Assembly: GCA_019421365.1 (NCBI GenBank)
Contig: JAHZFJ010000024.1
Location: 1 to 64,000, forward strand
DNA: 64,000 bases
Direction of reading: 5' to 3'
Source: Lachnospiraceae bacterium
Lineage (GTDB): Bacteria > Bacillota > Clostridia > Lachnospirales > Lachnospiraceae
The notes below the pieces were generated by a model. The model did not search any database and had not been told where the DNA came from. It saw nothing but the letters and a program-made list of their open reading frames with translations. Both the position numbers and the translations under genes were made by a program. The stretch's first letter is position 1. Every line of letters begins with the position of its first letter. Shown piece by piece: positions 53,471 to 62,667 of this stretch.

Positions 53471-53599
53471 CTAATTCTTTTGACCTTTACTAAATAATCT
53501 AATACAAACTAATAAAATTTTAATTAGAAACGCAATTCCATAAGATATTATAATTCCTAATCCCATTACTTTAAGTGGGATACCGATACTTAATAGCAT
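53471..53599 (-). CDS. small single-span membrane protein, OadG-like candidate
   Basis: A 42-residue ORF, MLLSIGIPLKVMGLGIIISY at the start, one long hydrophobic helix and a short Lys-rich tail (SKGQKN). AAAAGGAG lies 7 bases before the ATG. It precedes oadB on the same strand with a 130-base gap. Sodium decarboxylases use a one-helix gamma subunit (OadG) for assembly, so this is a reasonable match by size and context, not by sequence signature. Confidence 0.55.
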   Translation of the reverse strand: MLLSIGIPLKVMGLGIIISYGIAFLIKILLVCIRLFSKGQKN

Positions 53600-53626
53600 A
53601 CTGTTTCTCCTTTTATAATGATATTT

Positions 53627-53682
53627 TAGCCAATTTTGAAACTCTTCTCCATGCCGACAACATATCTGTGTTTATACTTAAC
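53627..53682. repeat. diverged half copy of the uvrB-leader element
   Basis: TAGCCAATTTTGAAACTCTT and the following ~35 bases (to acatatctgtgttta) match the arm end of the element at 16745-16947 at roughly three bases in four. The other arm is missing. It lies in the leader of the small gene before oadB. Confidence 0.5.
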
Positions 53683-53806
53683 GATTCAAGTTACTTAAAT
53701 GGTAACATTTTGTAATTTAATTTCAAATACATTATATAAATGTACATCATATACTAAAGTTATTGAAAGATAAATTGATAGTAACTACTTAAGTTGGAGG
53801 TTAAGC

Positions 53807-54730
53807 ATGGACTTACATTACCTTGAAATATTTAATACGGTTGCTCAATATGAAAGTTATAAAAAAGCTTCTGAGATTCTTCACATAAGCCAACCGGCAC
53901 TATCTATTCAAATAAAAAAACTTGAGGAACAGATTGGACTAAAGATATTTAATAAGATTGGAAACAGAATATTTTTAAATGAAAATGGAATTATGCTTAA
54001 AGAATATACCAATAGAATATTTGGTATTATTAATGAACTTGAGAATACCATTTCTAATACGCAAAATTTTATCGGCGGAACCCTTAATATTGGCGGGAGC
54101 AATACACCTGGTTCTTATATTCTTCCTGATATAATGGGAGAATTTAATAGGCAATACCCTAATATAAAATTTAACTTACACATTGGAAATACTACAGAGA
54201 TCTCTCATTTAATTACCAATGGGGCTTTAGATATTGCATTAAATGGGGGAAACGGTTTCTACCATAATAATATCTATGTAGAAAAACTCTATGATGATAA
54301 ATTAGTTCTTGTTGCTTCACCCCAAAATCCATATTGCAATCATGAAACCATTCAAATCGAAGACTTAAGAGAACTGAATTTTATTGTACATAAAACTGAT
54401 TCTCAATTATACTCCTATTATTTAGATTTTATTAAGGATATCAATATTCCAGAAAGAATCACAATGTGCCTAGGAAATATTGATGCGATTAAAAGAGCTG
54501 TTAGTTCTAATCTAGGGGTTTCTCTTATTCCTTATGTTGCAGTGAAGTTTGAGCTGCAGTTTGGGTTACTAAAACTACTAAATCTCCCTGACCATGAGCC
54601 TAGCTATCCTTACAGTCTTATCTATAATAAGAACAAATCACTTTCCCCTACCTCTAAGAAATTCATCGAATTAGTTAGATCATGTATCTATGATTTTACT
54701 TTTGATGCAACAAAGAACGGGAAAAATTAG
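53807..54730 (+). CDS. LysR family transcriptional regulator
   Basis: The 307-residue product has the LysR helix-turn-helix (MDLHYLEIFNTVAQYESYKK, then SQPALSIQIKKLEEQIG) and the periplasmic-binding-protein-like effector domain (about 90-300). GGAGG precedes the ATG. It is divergent from oadB and the small membrane ORF, so it probably controls them, responding to an organic acid or related signal; the effector is inferred. Confidence 0.92.
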   Translation: MDLHYLEIFNTVAQYESYKKASEILHISQPALSIQIKKLEEQIGLKIFNKIGNRIFLNENGIMLKEYTNRIFGIINELENTISNTQNFIGGTLNIGGSNTPGSYILPDIMGEFNRQYPNIKFNLHIGNTTEISHLITNGALDIALNGGNGFYHNNIYVEKLYDDKLVLVASPQNPYCNHETIQIEDLRELNFIVHKTDSQLYSYYLDFIKDINIPERITMCLGNIDAIKRAVSSNLGVSLIPYVAVKFELQFGLLKLLNLPDHEPSYPYSLIYNKNKSLSPTSKKFIELVRSCIYDFTFDATKNGKN

Positions 54731-54740
54731 CAAAACGAAA

Positions 54741-54799
54741 AAATAGTTGATACTAAAACTAGTAGAATTAAATTCTTCTAGTTACAATATCAACTATTT
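54741..54799. terminator. bidirectional terminator between lysR and the SDR gene
   Basis: Perfect 12-bp arms (54741-54752 and 54788-54799) with a second perfect actag...ctagt stem inside. It lies in the convergent gap between the LysR gene and the SDR at 54866-55642; A/T tracts flank both sides. Confidence 0.75.
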
Positions 54800-54865
54800 A
54801 TTCTTATAGATATATTTGACTCTCTGTATGGAACTACGTTGCTTTTACTTTATCTATCCCCTACT

Positions 54866-55642
54866 CTATACCAGTACTCCACCACCATCTACAATAATAA
54901 ACTGGCCTTGCACATAGCTAGAAGCATCACTTGAAAGATATAAAACAGTACCATTTAATTCCCCCTTATTTCCTGGACGCCCTGCTGGATTTACTGCGTT
55001 ATAAGTATTAAGGAACTGTTCTGATTTGAATAATGTTCCTGCTGTCATCTCTGATTCAAAAAGTGCTGGTCCGATAGCATTCACTGTTATTCCATATCTT
55101 GCATAAGAACAAGCCATACCTTTTGTTAATCCTAGAACAGCTGACTTAGACGCGTTGTAGGAATGTCTGATGAACATATCATTTTTATCTGCGATCACTG
55201 CGTTGACAGAAGCGATGTTAACAATTTTTCCATATCCTCTTTCTTTCATTTGAGGAATAACATACTTACTAGCTAAGAAAATTCCCTTAACGTTAATATC
55301 AAAGGACTTATCCCAATCTTCTTCAGTCATGCTATCTACACCACCACGAACAGCGATACCTGCATTGTTTAATAAAATATCAATATGACCAAAAGTATCA
55401 AGAACTGTCTGCATTGCTTCTTTCACACTATCTTCTTTTGTAACATCACATCCTATAGCAATAGCTTTACGACCTGTTTTCTCAATTTCAGCTTTCACTT
55501 CATTTAGTTTATCAACACGTCTTGCTAATAATGCTACATCTGCTCCTGCCTTTGCATATGCTACAGCTGCATCTGCTCCAAGTCCTGAACTTGCACCTGT
55601 TACAACTGCTACTTTTCCTGTTAAATCAAATAAATTTTCCAT
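54866..55642 (-). CDS. SDR family oxidoreductase
   Basis: A 258-residue SDR: VVTGASSGLGADAA (about 13-26), NNAGIAVRGG (about 90-99), catalytic Ser in NIASVNAVI and YNASKSAVLG (Tyr about 165). The C-terminus SSYVQGQFIIVDGGGV is FabG-type. ATG 55642 has AAGGAAG upstream; the frame is open to 55699. It is downstream of the OYE-decarboxylase fusion gene and probably co-transcribed (gap 117 bases), suggesting a keto/hydroxy step in that pathway. Confidence 0.85.
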   Translation of the reverse strand: MENLFDLTGKVAVVTGASSGLGADAAVAYAKAGADVALLARRVDKLNEVKAEIEKTGRKAIAIGCDVTKEDSVKEAMQTVLDTFGHIDILLNNAGIAVRGGVDSMTEEDWDKSFDINVKGIFLASKYVIPQMKERGYGKIVNIASVNAVIADKNDMFIRHSYNASKSAVLGLTKGMACSYARYGITVNAIGPALFESEMTAGTLFKSEQFLNTYNAVNPAGRPGNKGELNGTVLYLSSDASSYVQGQFIIVDGGGVLV

Positions 55643-55758
55643 ATCTAATACTTCCTTTCTTTTTATAATATAGTTAGTCAATACGAACCTCTTTATCATG
55701 CTGATATCATATCATACAATAAAAACATTGTATGTGACGTAATCACAATTCAAGTTAC

Positions 55759-58569
55759 CTAGATTCGTCCCGTTTCCATGAATGCAGTACGGTCATAGCG
55801 TCCTGTTAATAAATATGGTACTACATCATCCGCTTCTAACTTTTCTACTAAGTTTAATTTATGTACTAGTAAACTGTTTTCAGAATATGCACCACCGATG
55901 ATTGTATTGATTGGTAATTCTGCCCATGGGTCGTCTATGCTCGATTTCAGGTTCAAAGTCGCAAGTCCTGGTTCCCATGACTGATAATTATATTCACACT
56001 GATTCATAAGTAAAGAGGCATTTTTAAAATGAGATATGCCCTCTTCATCTGGTTCACGATCAATATGGAAATAGAATCCGCCTCCAAATGTCTGCTTTCC
56101 TGCTGCAGGGAACTGATAAAGTGCTGCTGTTAAAGGACTGTTATATTCGCCTAATTTCATTGTTGCTTCTACAAGTTGTGTACCTCTTCTAGTTACTCCT
56201 GCTGTAACCGTATCTCCATTTCTTCTGATTACAAACTCTGCGCCTAGTTTCTTTGGTATGCTTCCATTATCACGACCACATTGTACTGCCATCTCAGCAC
56301 CTGGACCTCCGAGTACAAGTCCTACTGGATATAAACCAAGTGTTTTTCCATAAGTCGCATAAACTCCTAATATTGCTTCATAATAGTCATCTGCAAAGGT
56401 CGGATTGTTTACATGACAGACAGACAAAGTAACTACTGGCATAGAAAATGGTTTTAATGGTGGAGGTAATATCCTTGCTATTGCTGCTGGGTCAGTTAAG
56501 TAGCTGATATAAAGTCCTTCCTGATTATCCATAAGAGAAATCTTACCGAAGTTTGAAAGCTCGTCTTTTGCAATTCGAAAACTAGGTATATGTTTTTCCA
56601 CAAATAAATTACGACCAACTTCATAACCTGTACGCACCGCAGGTGCAATTGTTCCATCTTGTATAGCACTTCCTATTAATTTTACAACCACTCCTTTTGC
56701 TTCTAATTCAGAGGCTAGAGACTGGTCTGGTCTATATCCAAGAGATAACACTACTGCATCTACAGATACTTTCTCTTCCTTATGATCTTCTGCATTTTCT
56801 AACATGACACAGTCTTCATGAATCTCCTTTAACGCATATCCTAACTTATATTGTGCATTAGACTTAGCCAATCGCCCACAGACATCCGCTACATTCGTAT
56901 GGTTAGCATTTGGAGCCACTTCCTTTTGCATGTCAATCAATACAACTTGATTTTCATTTGCACAAAGATATTCAGCTGTTTCAAGTCCCGTAAGCCCGGC
57001 GCCGATTACGGCTACTCTCTTACCATTTAGATCAGCCTCGCCTGCTAATACATCTTCTACTGTATATACTGTATCACCATGAACTCCTGGTATTTTATTA
57101 GGAATAATTGATGTTGAACCTGTGGCAACAATTACTGCATCTGGTTTGTAAGACATAATCATATCTGTAGTAGCCTCTGTATTTAACTTTACTTCTACTC
57201 CAAGTCGTTCAAACTCGTTCTGATAATATTCTGCTATCCACTGCATACGTTCTTTTAATGGTGGTTTCTTAGCAAGATTTACAGTTCCTCCAAGTTCCTT
57301 TTGACGATCGAGAAGAATTACTCTTACTCCGCGTAATGCAAGTGTCTGTGCTGCGCACATTCCTGCAGGGCCACCACCTACCACAACCGCAGTATGTCCT
57401 TTCGTATCGCGAATTAAATCTCCAAATTTACGTTCCTTGGCAAGTCTTGGATTTAGTGAACATTCTGGTGGTAATCCGGCAGCATTATATTGATTCAAAC
57501 TTTCAAAACAGCGTAGGCAAGATACACACCTGCGTATTTCTTTTTCTCTTCCTTCTTGTACTTTCTTACCCCATGCTTCGTCAGCAAGCCATGTCCGACC
57601 CATGGATACGAAGTCTTCTACTCCGTCTTCTAAGAACTTCTCTGCCACTGCAGGTTCTTTAATTGCAGAAACACCAATTACAGGGATATTGACATGACTC
57701 TTAACGGCCATAATCATATCTCGTCTCCAGCCTTGTGGGAAAGAAATCGGTTCAACACTAGTAATTCCGGTTTCATATAATCCACAACTTACATCAATAA
57801 AATCAATACCTACTTCTTCTAAAGCCATAGCAATTTTAATACCGTCTTGAATATGGATATACTCCTCTGTTACTCCAGTATTCTCTAGAAATTCCTCTAC
57901 ACTAAGTCTTACGCCAATCGGAAAGTCAGATCCGCATTCCTTACGAATACCTTCAATAATTTCTTTGATCATTCTAAGACGATTTTCAAAACTTCCGCCA
58001 TATTCATCTTCTCTTTTGTTGGTATAAGGAGATAAAAATTGTTGTAATAGATATCCATGTGCCGCGTGAAGTTCTACACCATCACATCCTGCTTTTTGTA
58101 CTCTAACAGCACCCTCAATAAACTGTTGAATTAATTCTTTTACTTCTTCTGTTTTAAGTGCACGTGTTTCTTGTTTTAGATATTTACATGGGATTGCAGA
58201 TGGTGCAACTACTGGCTGTCCACCAAGAAGAGCTGAAACTGTCTCACGTCCTGGATGATGTAATTGAATAAAAATCTTGCTACCATGTTTATGTACTGCT
58301 TCCGCAAGTTTGGAAAGTGGCTCGATATGCCTATCTTTCGTAACGGATAATTGTCTCATAAGCCCTGCACCGTGCACATCATTTACTCGAGTAATTTCTG
58401 GAATAATAAGTCCTGCACCGCCAATGGCTCTAGCTTCATAGAAAGCAATCATATCTTCCGAAGGTGTTCCATCAAGATTCGCAAGCCCACAACCCATTGG
58501 AGACATAACCAAACGATTCTTAATGGTTACTGCTCCTATTTTCCCTGGTTCAAATATTTTCTTAAACAT
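55759..58569 (-). CDS. Old Yellow Enzyme/dienoyl-CoA reductase-like protein fused to acetoacetate decarboxylase-like domain
   Basis: A 936-residue protein with three parts. (1) FMN TIM barrel (1-340): QLHHPGRE (103-110), HAAHGYLLQQFLSP, GGSFENRLR. (2) [4Fe-4S] cysteines (348, 351, 354, 370) and a FAD/NAD module: VVVGGGPAGM (~396) and VAVIGAGLTGLE (~519). Parts 1-2 match 2,4-dienoyl-CoA/enoate reductases, normally about 650 residues. (3) Residues ~680-930 resemble acetoacetate decarboxylase: LPPPLKP (701-707), GRDNGSIPKKLG (765-776) with the Lys pair used for Schiff base. AGGAGGAG precedes the ATG. Divergent from the PucR gene. Substrate unknown. Confidence 0.8.
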   Translation of the reverse strand: MFKKIFEPGKIGAVTIKNRLVMSPMGCGLANLDGTPSEDMIAFYEARAIGGAGLIIPEITRVNDVHGAGLMRQLSVTKDRHIEPLSKLAEAVHKHGSKIFIQLHHPGRETVSALLGGQPVVAPSAIPCKYLKQETRALKTEEVKELIQQFIEGAVRVQKAGCDGVELHAAHGYLLQQFLSPYTNKREDEYGGSFENRLRMIKEIIEGIRKECGSDFPIGVRLSVEEFLENTGVTEEYIHIQDGIKIAMALEEVGIDFIDVSCGLYETGITSVEPISFPQGWRRDMIMAVKSHVNIPVIGVSAIKEPAVAEKFLEDGVEDFVSMGRTWLADEAWGKKVQEGREKEIRRCVSCLRCFESLNQYNAAGLPPECSLNPRLAKERKFGDLIRDTKGHTAVVVGGGPAGMCAAQTLALRGVRVILLDRQKELGGTVNLAKKPPLKERMQWIAEYYQNEFERLGVEVKLNTEATTDMIMSYKPDAVIVATGSTSIIPNKIPGVHGDTVYTVEDVLAGEADLNGKRVAVIGAGLTGLETAEYLCANENQVVLIDMQKEVAPNANHTNVADVCGRLAKSNAQYKLGYALKEIHEDCVMLENAEDHKEEKVSVDAVVLSLGYRPDQSLASELEAKGVVVKLIGSAIQDGTIAPAVRTGYEVGRNLFVEKHIPSFRIAKDELSNFGKISLMDNQEGLYISYLTDPAAIARILPPPLKPFSMPVVTLSVCHVNNPTFADDYYEAILGVYATYGKTLGLYPVGLVLGGPGAEMAVQCGRDNGSIPKKLGAEFVIRRNGDTVTAGVTRRGTQLVEATMKLGEYNSPLTAALYQFPAAGKQTFGGGFYFHIDREPDEEGISHFKNASLLMNQCEYNYQSWEPGLATLNLKSSIDDPWAELPINTIIGGAYSENSLLVHKLNLVEKLEADDVVPYLLTGRYDRTAFMETGRI

Positions 58570-58739
58570 TTTCTCCTCCTAATATCTACTGAATAATCTT
58601 ATGTTTTCATGTCCTTAGGATACATTGAAATTTGCAATCTCACAATGTGTACGATGTATGATAAAAATTTGACAATTTGTTTACCGTGCACTATAGTAAT
58701 ATTATTACTACAATTTTTTATTAAGAATGAGGAAAATAT

Positions 58740-60338
58740 ATGACCTTTTCAAAATTAGTAGAATTACTGTCAAATGACTATGGGATAGACATTTTATCCC
58801 AAGGAGAAGATTTAGAAATTCAAGATATTGCTTTGCTTGATAATAAGCATGATAAACTTAAGAGTACCCTTTATTTTGGTTATGTTAAACAATTACAAGA
58901 TGGGACTCCACTTCCATCGCAATGCGTCCTTGCACACACCAATAATTTCTCAATGCTCTTTCCAAATGAAGAAGATACTTATCTATTAAAAAATCCTACA
59001 GAAAAAATTGCTTTAGAAGAAAACCTTGCTTCAGTGGAAAACCTAGCTTTAGTTAAAGAAGATTCCTTATTTTCTCTATTTAACGAGGCAAAATCATTAA
59101 TAGAATCCACTTATAGTAAAGGAATTTTTGAGGAACTTACTGCCCTTGCAGACCAAACCAATAGCATTGAAGCTGTTTTAGATGCTGCATCGGTACGATT
59201 AGGGAACTCTTTGTTGTTTTGCGATATGAATTTTAAAATTATTGCGAGTTCTAGCTCTATCCCCGTCCTTGACCCTCTCTGGAAAGAAAATATAAAACAA
59301 GGATATTGTTCTTATGAATTTATAAAAGAAGTAAAAGAACTGGATTCTATTAAGAATGCAGCTCCTACTACAGCCTCTGTAGAAGTTACCTGCTCGAGAT
59401 CTCCCTACCGCAAGTTAAGTAGTAAAGTCTTTCACAATAGAATGCAAGTTGGATTTCTACTAATGATAGAAAGCGAGAACAAATTTCTACCCTATCATTA
59501 TGAAATGCTTAGTACGGTAAGCCATATTATTAGCTATACCATTGCTTACTATAGAGCGGATCTCTTTGAGGAAAGCAGTCTGTATCAGCAATTATTATAT
59601 GACCTACTAATTGGAACGCCTTCTAAGGATCTTCAACCTAAGCTTACAGAACTTCATTTTCCAGCTAATATGTTGGTACTGTTTATTCGTCCTACTAGAT
59701 TTCTAGGACGTGAATACTTAAAAAGCTTTGTAAATATAAGTTTGAAGATGCAGATCCCAGGTGCCCATGTTACATATCATAAAAATGGAATAGTTGCAAT
59801 GATTCCATTAAAAGAACATATAGAAACAGAATATGAACTGTACCAAACATTAAAAGCCTTCACAGAACAGGAACATGTACGGATAGGAATCAGTAATTCT
59901 TTCTCTAATATAGAGTGTTTCGCCAGTCATTACGAACAAGCTTATGTAGCTCTAGAACTGGGACAGAAATTAAACCCCGATGAATCCATATGCCGTTATC
60001 TTGATTATCAAGTCTTTGATTTATTTTCAGAAGTAAAGACTCCTGATTTATTAGGACGGTTCTGTCATCCCGCCTTAGTGTTACTAAGGCAATATGATCA
60101 TCAAAATAATACGCAGCTATATGAGACATTATGTATTTACTTAGACAAGGGATGCAGTATTAAACTAACTTCGGAAAGTCTTTATATTCATCGAAATTCT
60201 CTAGTCTATCGTCTTAATCGTATTATAGAGCTATGTAATCTTAACCTTGAAGATGTAAATACACTCTTCTTACTTCGCCTTTCTTTTCTTATTGATCGAT
60301 ATAATGGATTAAATGAGCTTAAAACTAATAACAAGTAA
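58740..60338 (+). CDS. PucR family transcriptional regulator
   Basis: The 532-residue product has an N-terminal PucR-type sensor region (about 1-130), a central GAF-like/CdaR region (about 145-400) and a C-terminal helix-turn-helix (about 455-525) with SESLYIHRNSLVYRLNRI. PucR proteins activate catabolic operons when a substrate is present. GAGG precedes the ATG. It is divergent from the OYE fusion gene, with 170 bases between, and upstream of the GAF-ThDP-SDR set, so it is the likely regulator of both arms. Confidence 0.87.
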   Translation: MTFSKLVELLSNDYGIDILSQGEDLEIQDIALLDNKHDKLKSTLYFGYVKQLQDGTPLPSQCVLAHTNNFSMLFPNEEDTYLLKNPTEKIALEENLASVENLALVKEDSLFSLFNEAKSLIESTYSKGIFEELTALADQTNSIEAVLDAASVRLGNSLLFCDMNFKIIASSSSIPVLDPLWKENIKQGYCSYEFIKEVKELDSIKNAAPTTASVEVTCSRSPYRKLSSKVFHNRMQVGFLLMIESENKFLPYHYEMLSTVSHIISYTIAYYRADLFEESSLYQQLLYDLLIGTPSKDLQPKLTELHFPANMLVLFIRPTRFLGREYLKSFVNISLKMQIPGAHVTYHKNGIVAMIPLKEHIETEYELYQTLKAFTEQEHVRIGISNSFSNIECFASHYEQAYVALELGQKLNPDESICRYLDYQVFDLFSEVKTPDLLGRFCHPALVLLRQYDHQNNTQLYETLCIYLDKGCSIKLTSESLYIHRNSLVYRLNRIIELCNLNLEDVNTLFLLRLSFLIDRYNGLNELKTNNK

Positions 60339-60465
60339 ATATGCTCTTAGGTGGAGTTTATCTGGTCATAACGGAGTTGTTTTAGAAAATTTGTTTGCAG
60401 ATTTTAATAAGCCTAATACAAAGGAAGTATTTACATATTAAATAATTTGTGTTAATCTGGATATT

Positions 60466-60503
60466 CATAATTATCCAAAATTGGATAGTTATGGATTTTT
60501 TTT
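60466..60503 (+). terminator. intrinsic terminator between the PucR and GAF genes
   Basis: Stem cataattatccaa (60466-60478) with ttggatagttatg (60481-60493), one wobble, then a run of eight T. It lies 128 bases after the PucR stop; the GAF-ThDP-SDR set therefore probably has its own promoter in 60504-60560, which is not clear by eye. Confidence 0.82.
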
Positions 60504-60579
60504 GATAAACACAAAAGCAGGCATTTTATATTGATTGAATTAATTGCCTAAAATTACGTAAGGAGAAAGGAGATAAAAG

Positions 60580-61014
60580 ATGGATAAACAAGTTTTAGCA
60601 GATTTATTTCAAAAAATTTCTGAAGTAACAAAAGTTATGGATGTAGGTTACCATCATATTGTAGAAGGACACTTAAGCCCTGTTTATAAAACACAAACTG
60701 ATATTTTAGGAATTGAAAAATGGATAACTGTACATAGCCAAAACCCTGTCTATGTAAAAGACACCTATATATTAAAAGAAATTATAGAGAAAAAGCAACC
60801 AGTCGAAATCTATGATATCGATAATGATAGTAGATCAGCTGATGCTTTTTTTCTTTTTGGACTAAAGAGCATTATGATAATTCCTGTAGTCAGAGATGAT
60901 GAAGTGAAAGCAATCATTTGCATTGCATCTATTGGTGCACTTCACCAGTTTACAGATGAAGAGATGAATATCTGCTGTGACATAGCAGATGAATATCTGC
61001 AAGGACAATATTAA
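60580..61014 (+). CDS. GAF domain protein
   Basis: A 144-residue stand-alone GAF domain: SVKSIMIIPVVRD-like LKSIMIIPVVRDDEVKAIICIAS in the core strands and HQFTDEEMNICCDIADEYL as the final helix. No DNA-binding or enzymatic domain is attached. It could sense a small ligand or regulate the ThDP enzyme 15 bases downstream. AAGGAGAAAGGAG precedes the ATG. Its exact role is unknown. Confidence 0.8.
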   Translation: MDKQVLADLFQKISEVTKVMDVGYHHIVEGHLSPVYKTQTDILGIEKWITVHSQNPVYVKDTYILKEIIEKKQPVEIYDIDNDSRSADAFFLFGLKSIMIIPVVRDDEVKAIICIASIGALHQFTDEEMNICCDIADEYLQGQY

Positions 61015-61029
61015 TTTAAGGAGCAAAAG

Positions 61030-62655
61030 ATGAGATTTGCAAACGCAATATTAGAGTATATAAAATCTGCAAATGTTGACTATTTATTTGGCATTCCAGC
61101 AGGTACAATCAGCCCTCTAGTGGATGCCTTAAACGATGTGGATATAACTCCAATCGTTTTTAAAAATGAGGGCGGAGCTGCTTATTCTGCAGCCAGATAT
61201 GCAAGCGTAAGTGGTAAAATGGCTTTATTAATGGGAGCCGGTGGTGTTGGTGTCAATAATATGCTTAACGGTATTGCTGATGCATATAGAGCTAAAGCAC
61301 CCGTTTTAGTAATTACAGGTTATGTGCATAGATGGCAGATTGGTAAAGGTGCAATACAAGAATTAAATACAGAAGACATCCTAAAACCGGTCACCAAATA
61401 CAGTAAAACAATTCTAAAAGAAGAAGATGTAATGACAGAACTTGTTTATGCAATTAAATTGGCTAATACCGTTCCCAAAGGACCTGTACATCTTTCTATT
61501 CCAATTGACATCCAACTAAATCAGTTTAAAGGTGAATTACCTGTATATGAACCTGTAATTCCTACGGAAAAAGAATATACTCCAATTCCTAAAGAAGCTT
61601 ATGAAATTATTGATAATGCCAAAAAAGGGGTAATTTTAGTAGGTAAAGGTGCAAGAGGATTTTCCGATTCTATTATGAATTTGAGTATGCATCTACAATG
61701 GCCAATTGTAACCACTCCAGAAGGTAAAGGCGTTATTCCAGCCGAATTTAACTTTAATCTTGGAAACTATGGTTTTGCAAGTACAGAAGCTGCTAATGCA
61801 TATGTCACTAATCCAAATACAGATTGCTTATTAGTAGTTGGATCTAGTTTGGGTGAAAATGCAACTAGTAATTTTAGTCAAGCATTAGTAGAAGGGAAAA
61901 AAGTTATTCATATAGACTTTGACGCAAGAGAATTAGGTAAAGTTTATACAACAGATGTTACTATCTGTATGGATTTGAAATACGCATTACTTCATCTTAT
62001 TAAGAATACAAAAGCTGTAGGGGATATTGGTTTTGTGAAACCTGTCATTAATCAACCAATACCAAAAACCAATACAGGACTAAGCTTAAAAGAATTCATG
62101 GAAAAACTACCGGAATATATGCCAAAAGATACTTACTATATGTCAGATATGGGTGAATTCATGAACTTTCTATTTAAATATCTTCATATACCTGCAGAAG
62201 GTGATTTTGAAACCAATCTAAATTATGCCGCCATGGGTTGTGCTATCGGTGGAGCAGTTGGTGTTCATGTTGCTAACACTGGTAAAACAGTAGCTGTTAT
62301 CGCAGGAGATGGGGACTTCTTTATGAATGGTATGGAAATATTAACAGCACAAGAATTTCACTATCCTATCGTATATTTTATTGTTAATAACGCCATGCTA
62401 GGATTTGTTGACCATGGACATCAATTCCTATTTAACAGGGTTGTAACTGAATTTAAACAAAAAAGAATTAGCATAGCAAATATGCTTGCACCATGTGGCA
62501 TTAGAACAATGGAAATCAATGATATTAATCAAATGTCTGGCATTACAGAATTATTAAAAGATTTAGATGGACCAGCTGTTATCGAATTAATTACTGATGG
62601 AAGTGAAGCATCACCTAATGGTGATAGATTAAAAGCATTATCAAAACTCAACTAA
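61030..62655 (+). CDS. thiamine diphosphate-dependent enzyme, acetolactate synthase/decarboxylase family
   Basis: A 541-residue ThDP enzyme of the POX/ALS/decarboxylase superfamily. N-terminal PYR domain with catalytic Glu47 in FKNEGGAAYSAARYA and GAGGVGVNNMLNGIADA; central domain about 190-330; C-terminal PP domain with Mg-ThDP motif GDGDFFMNGMEIL ending in IVNN (about 425-455). No FAD-specific insertion is obvious. The reaction could be a 2-oxo-acid decarboxylation, carboligation or cleavage of a cyclic dione; the family does not settle it. It lies 12 bases before an SDR gene that may reduce its product. Confidence 0.82.
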   Translation: MRFANAILEYIKSANVDYLFGIPAGTISPLVDALNDVDITPIVFKNEGGAAYSAARYASVSGKMALLMGAGGVGVNNMLNGIADAYRAKAPVLVITGYVHRWQIGKGAIQELNTEDILKPVTKYSKTILKEEDVMTELVYAIKLANTVPKGPVHLSIPIDIQLNQFKGELPVYEPVIPTEKEYTPIPKEAYEIIDNAKKGVILVGKGARGFSDSIMNLSMHLQWPIVTTPEGKGVIPAEFNFNLGNYGFASTEAANAYVTNPNTDCLLVVGSSLGENATSNFSQALVEGKKVIHIDFDARELGKVYTTDVTICMDLKYALLHLIKNTKAVGDIGFVKPVINQPIPKTNTGLSLKEFMEKLPEYMPKDTYYMSDMGEFMNFLFKYLHIPAEGDFETNLNYAAMGCAIGGAVGVHVANTGKTVAVIAGDGDFFMNGMEILTAQEFHYPIVYFIVNNAMLGFVDHGHQFLFNRVVTEFKQKRISIANMLAPCGIRTMEINDINQMSGITELLKDLDGPAVIELITDGSEASPNGDRLKALSKLN

Positions 62656-62667
62656 AGGAGTAAAGTC

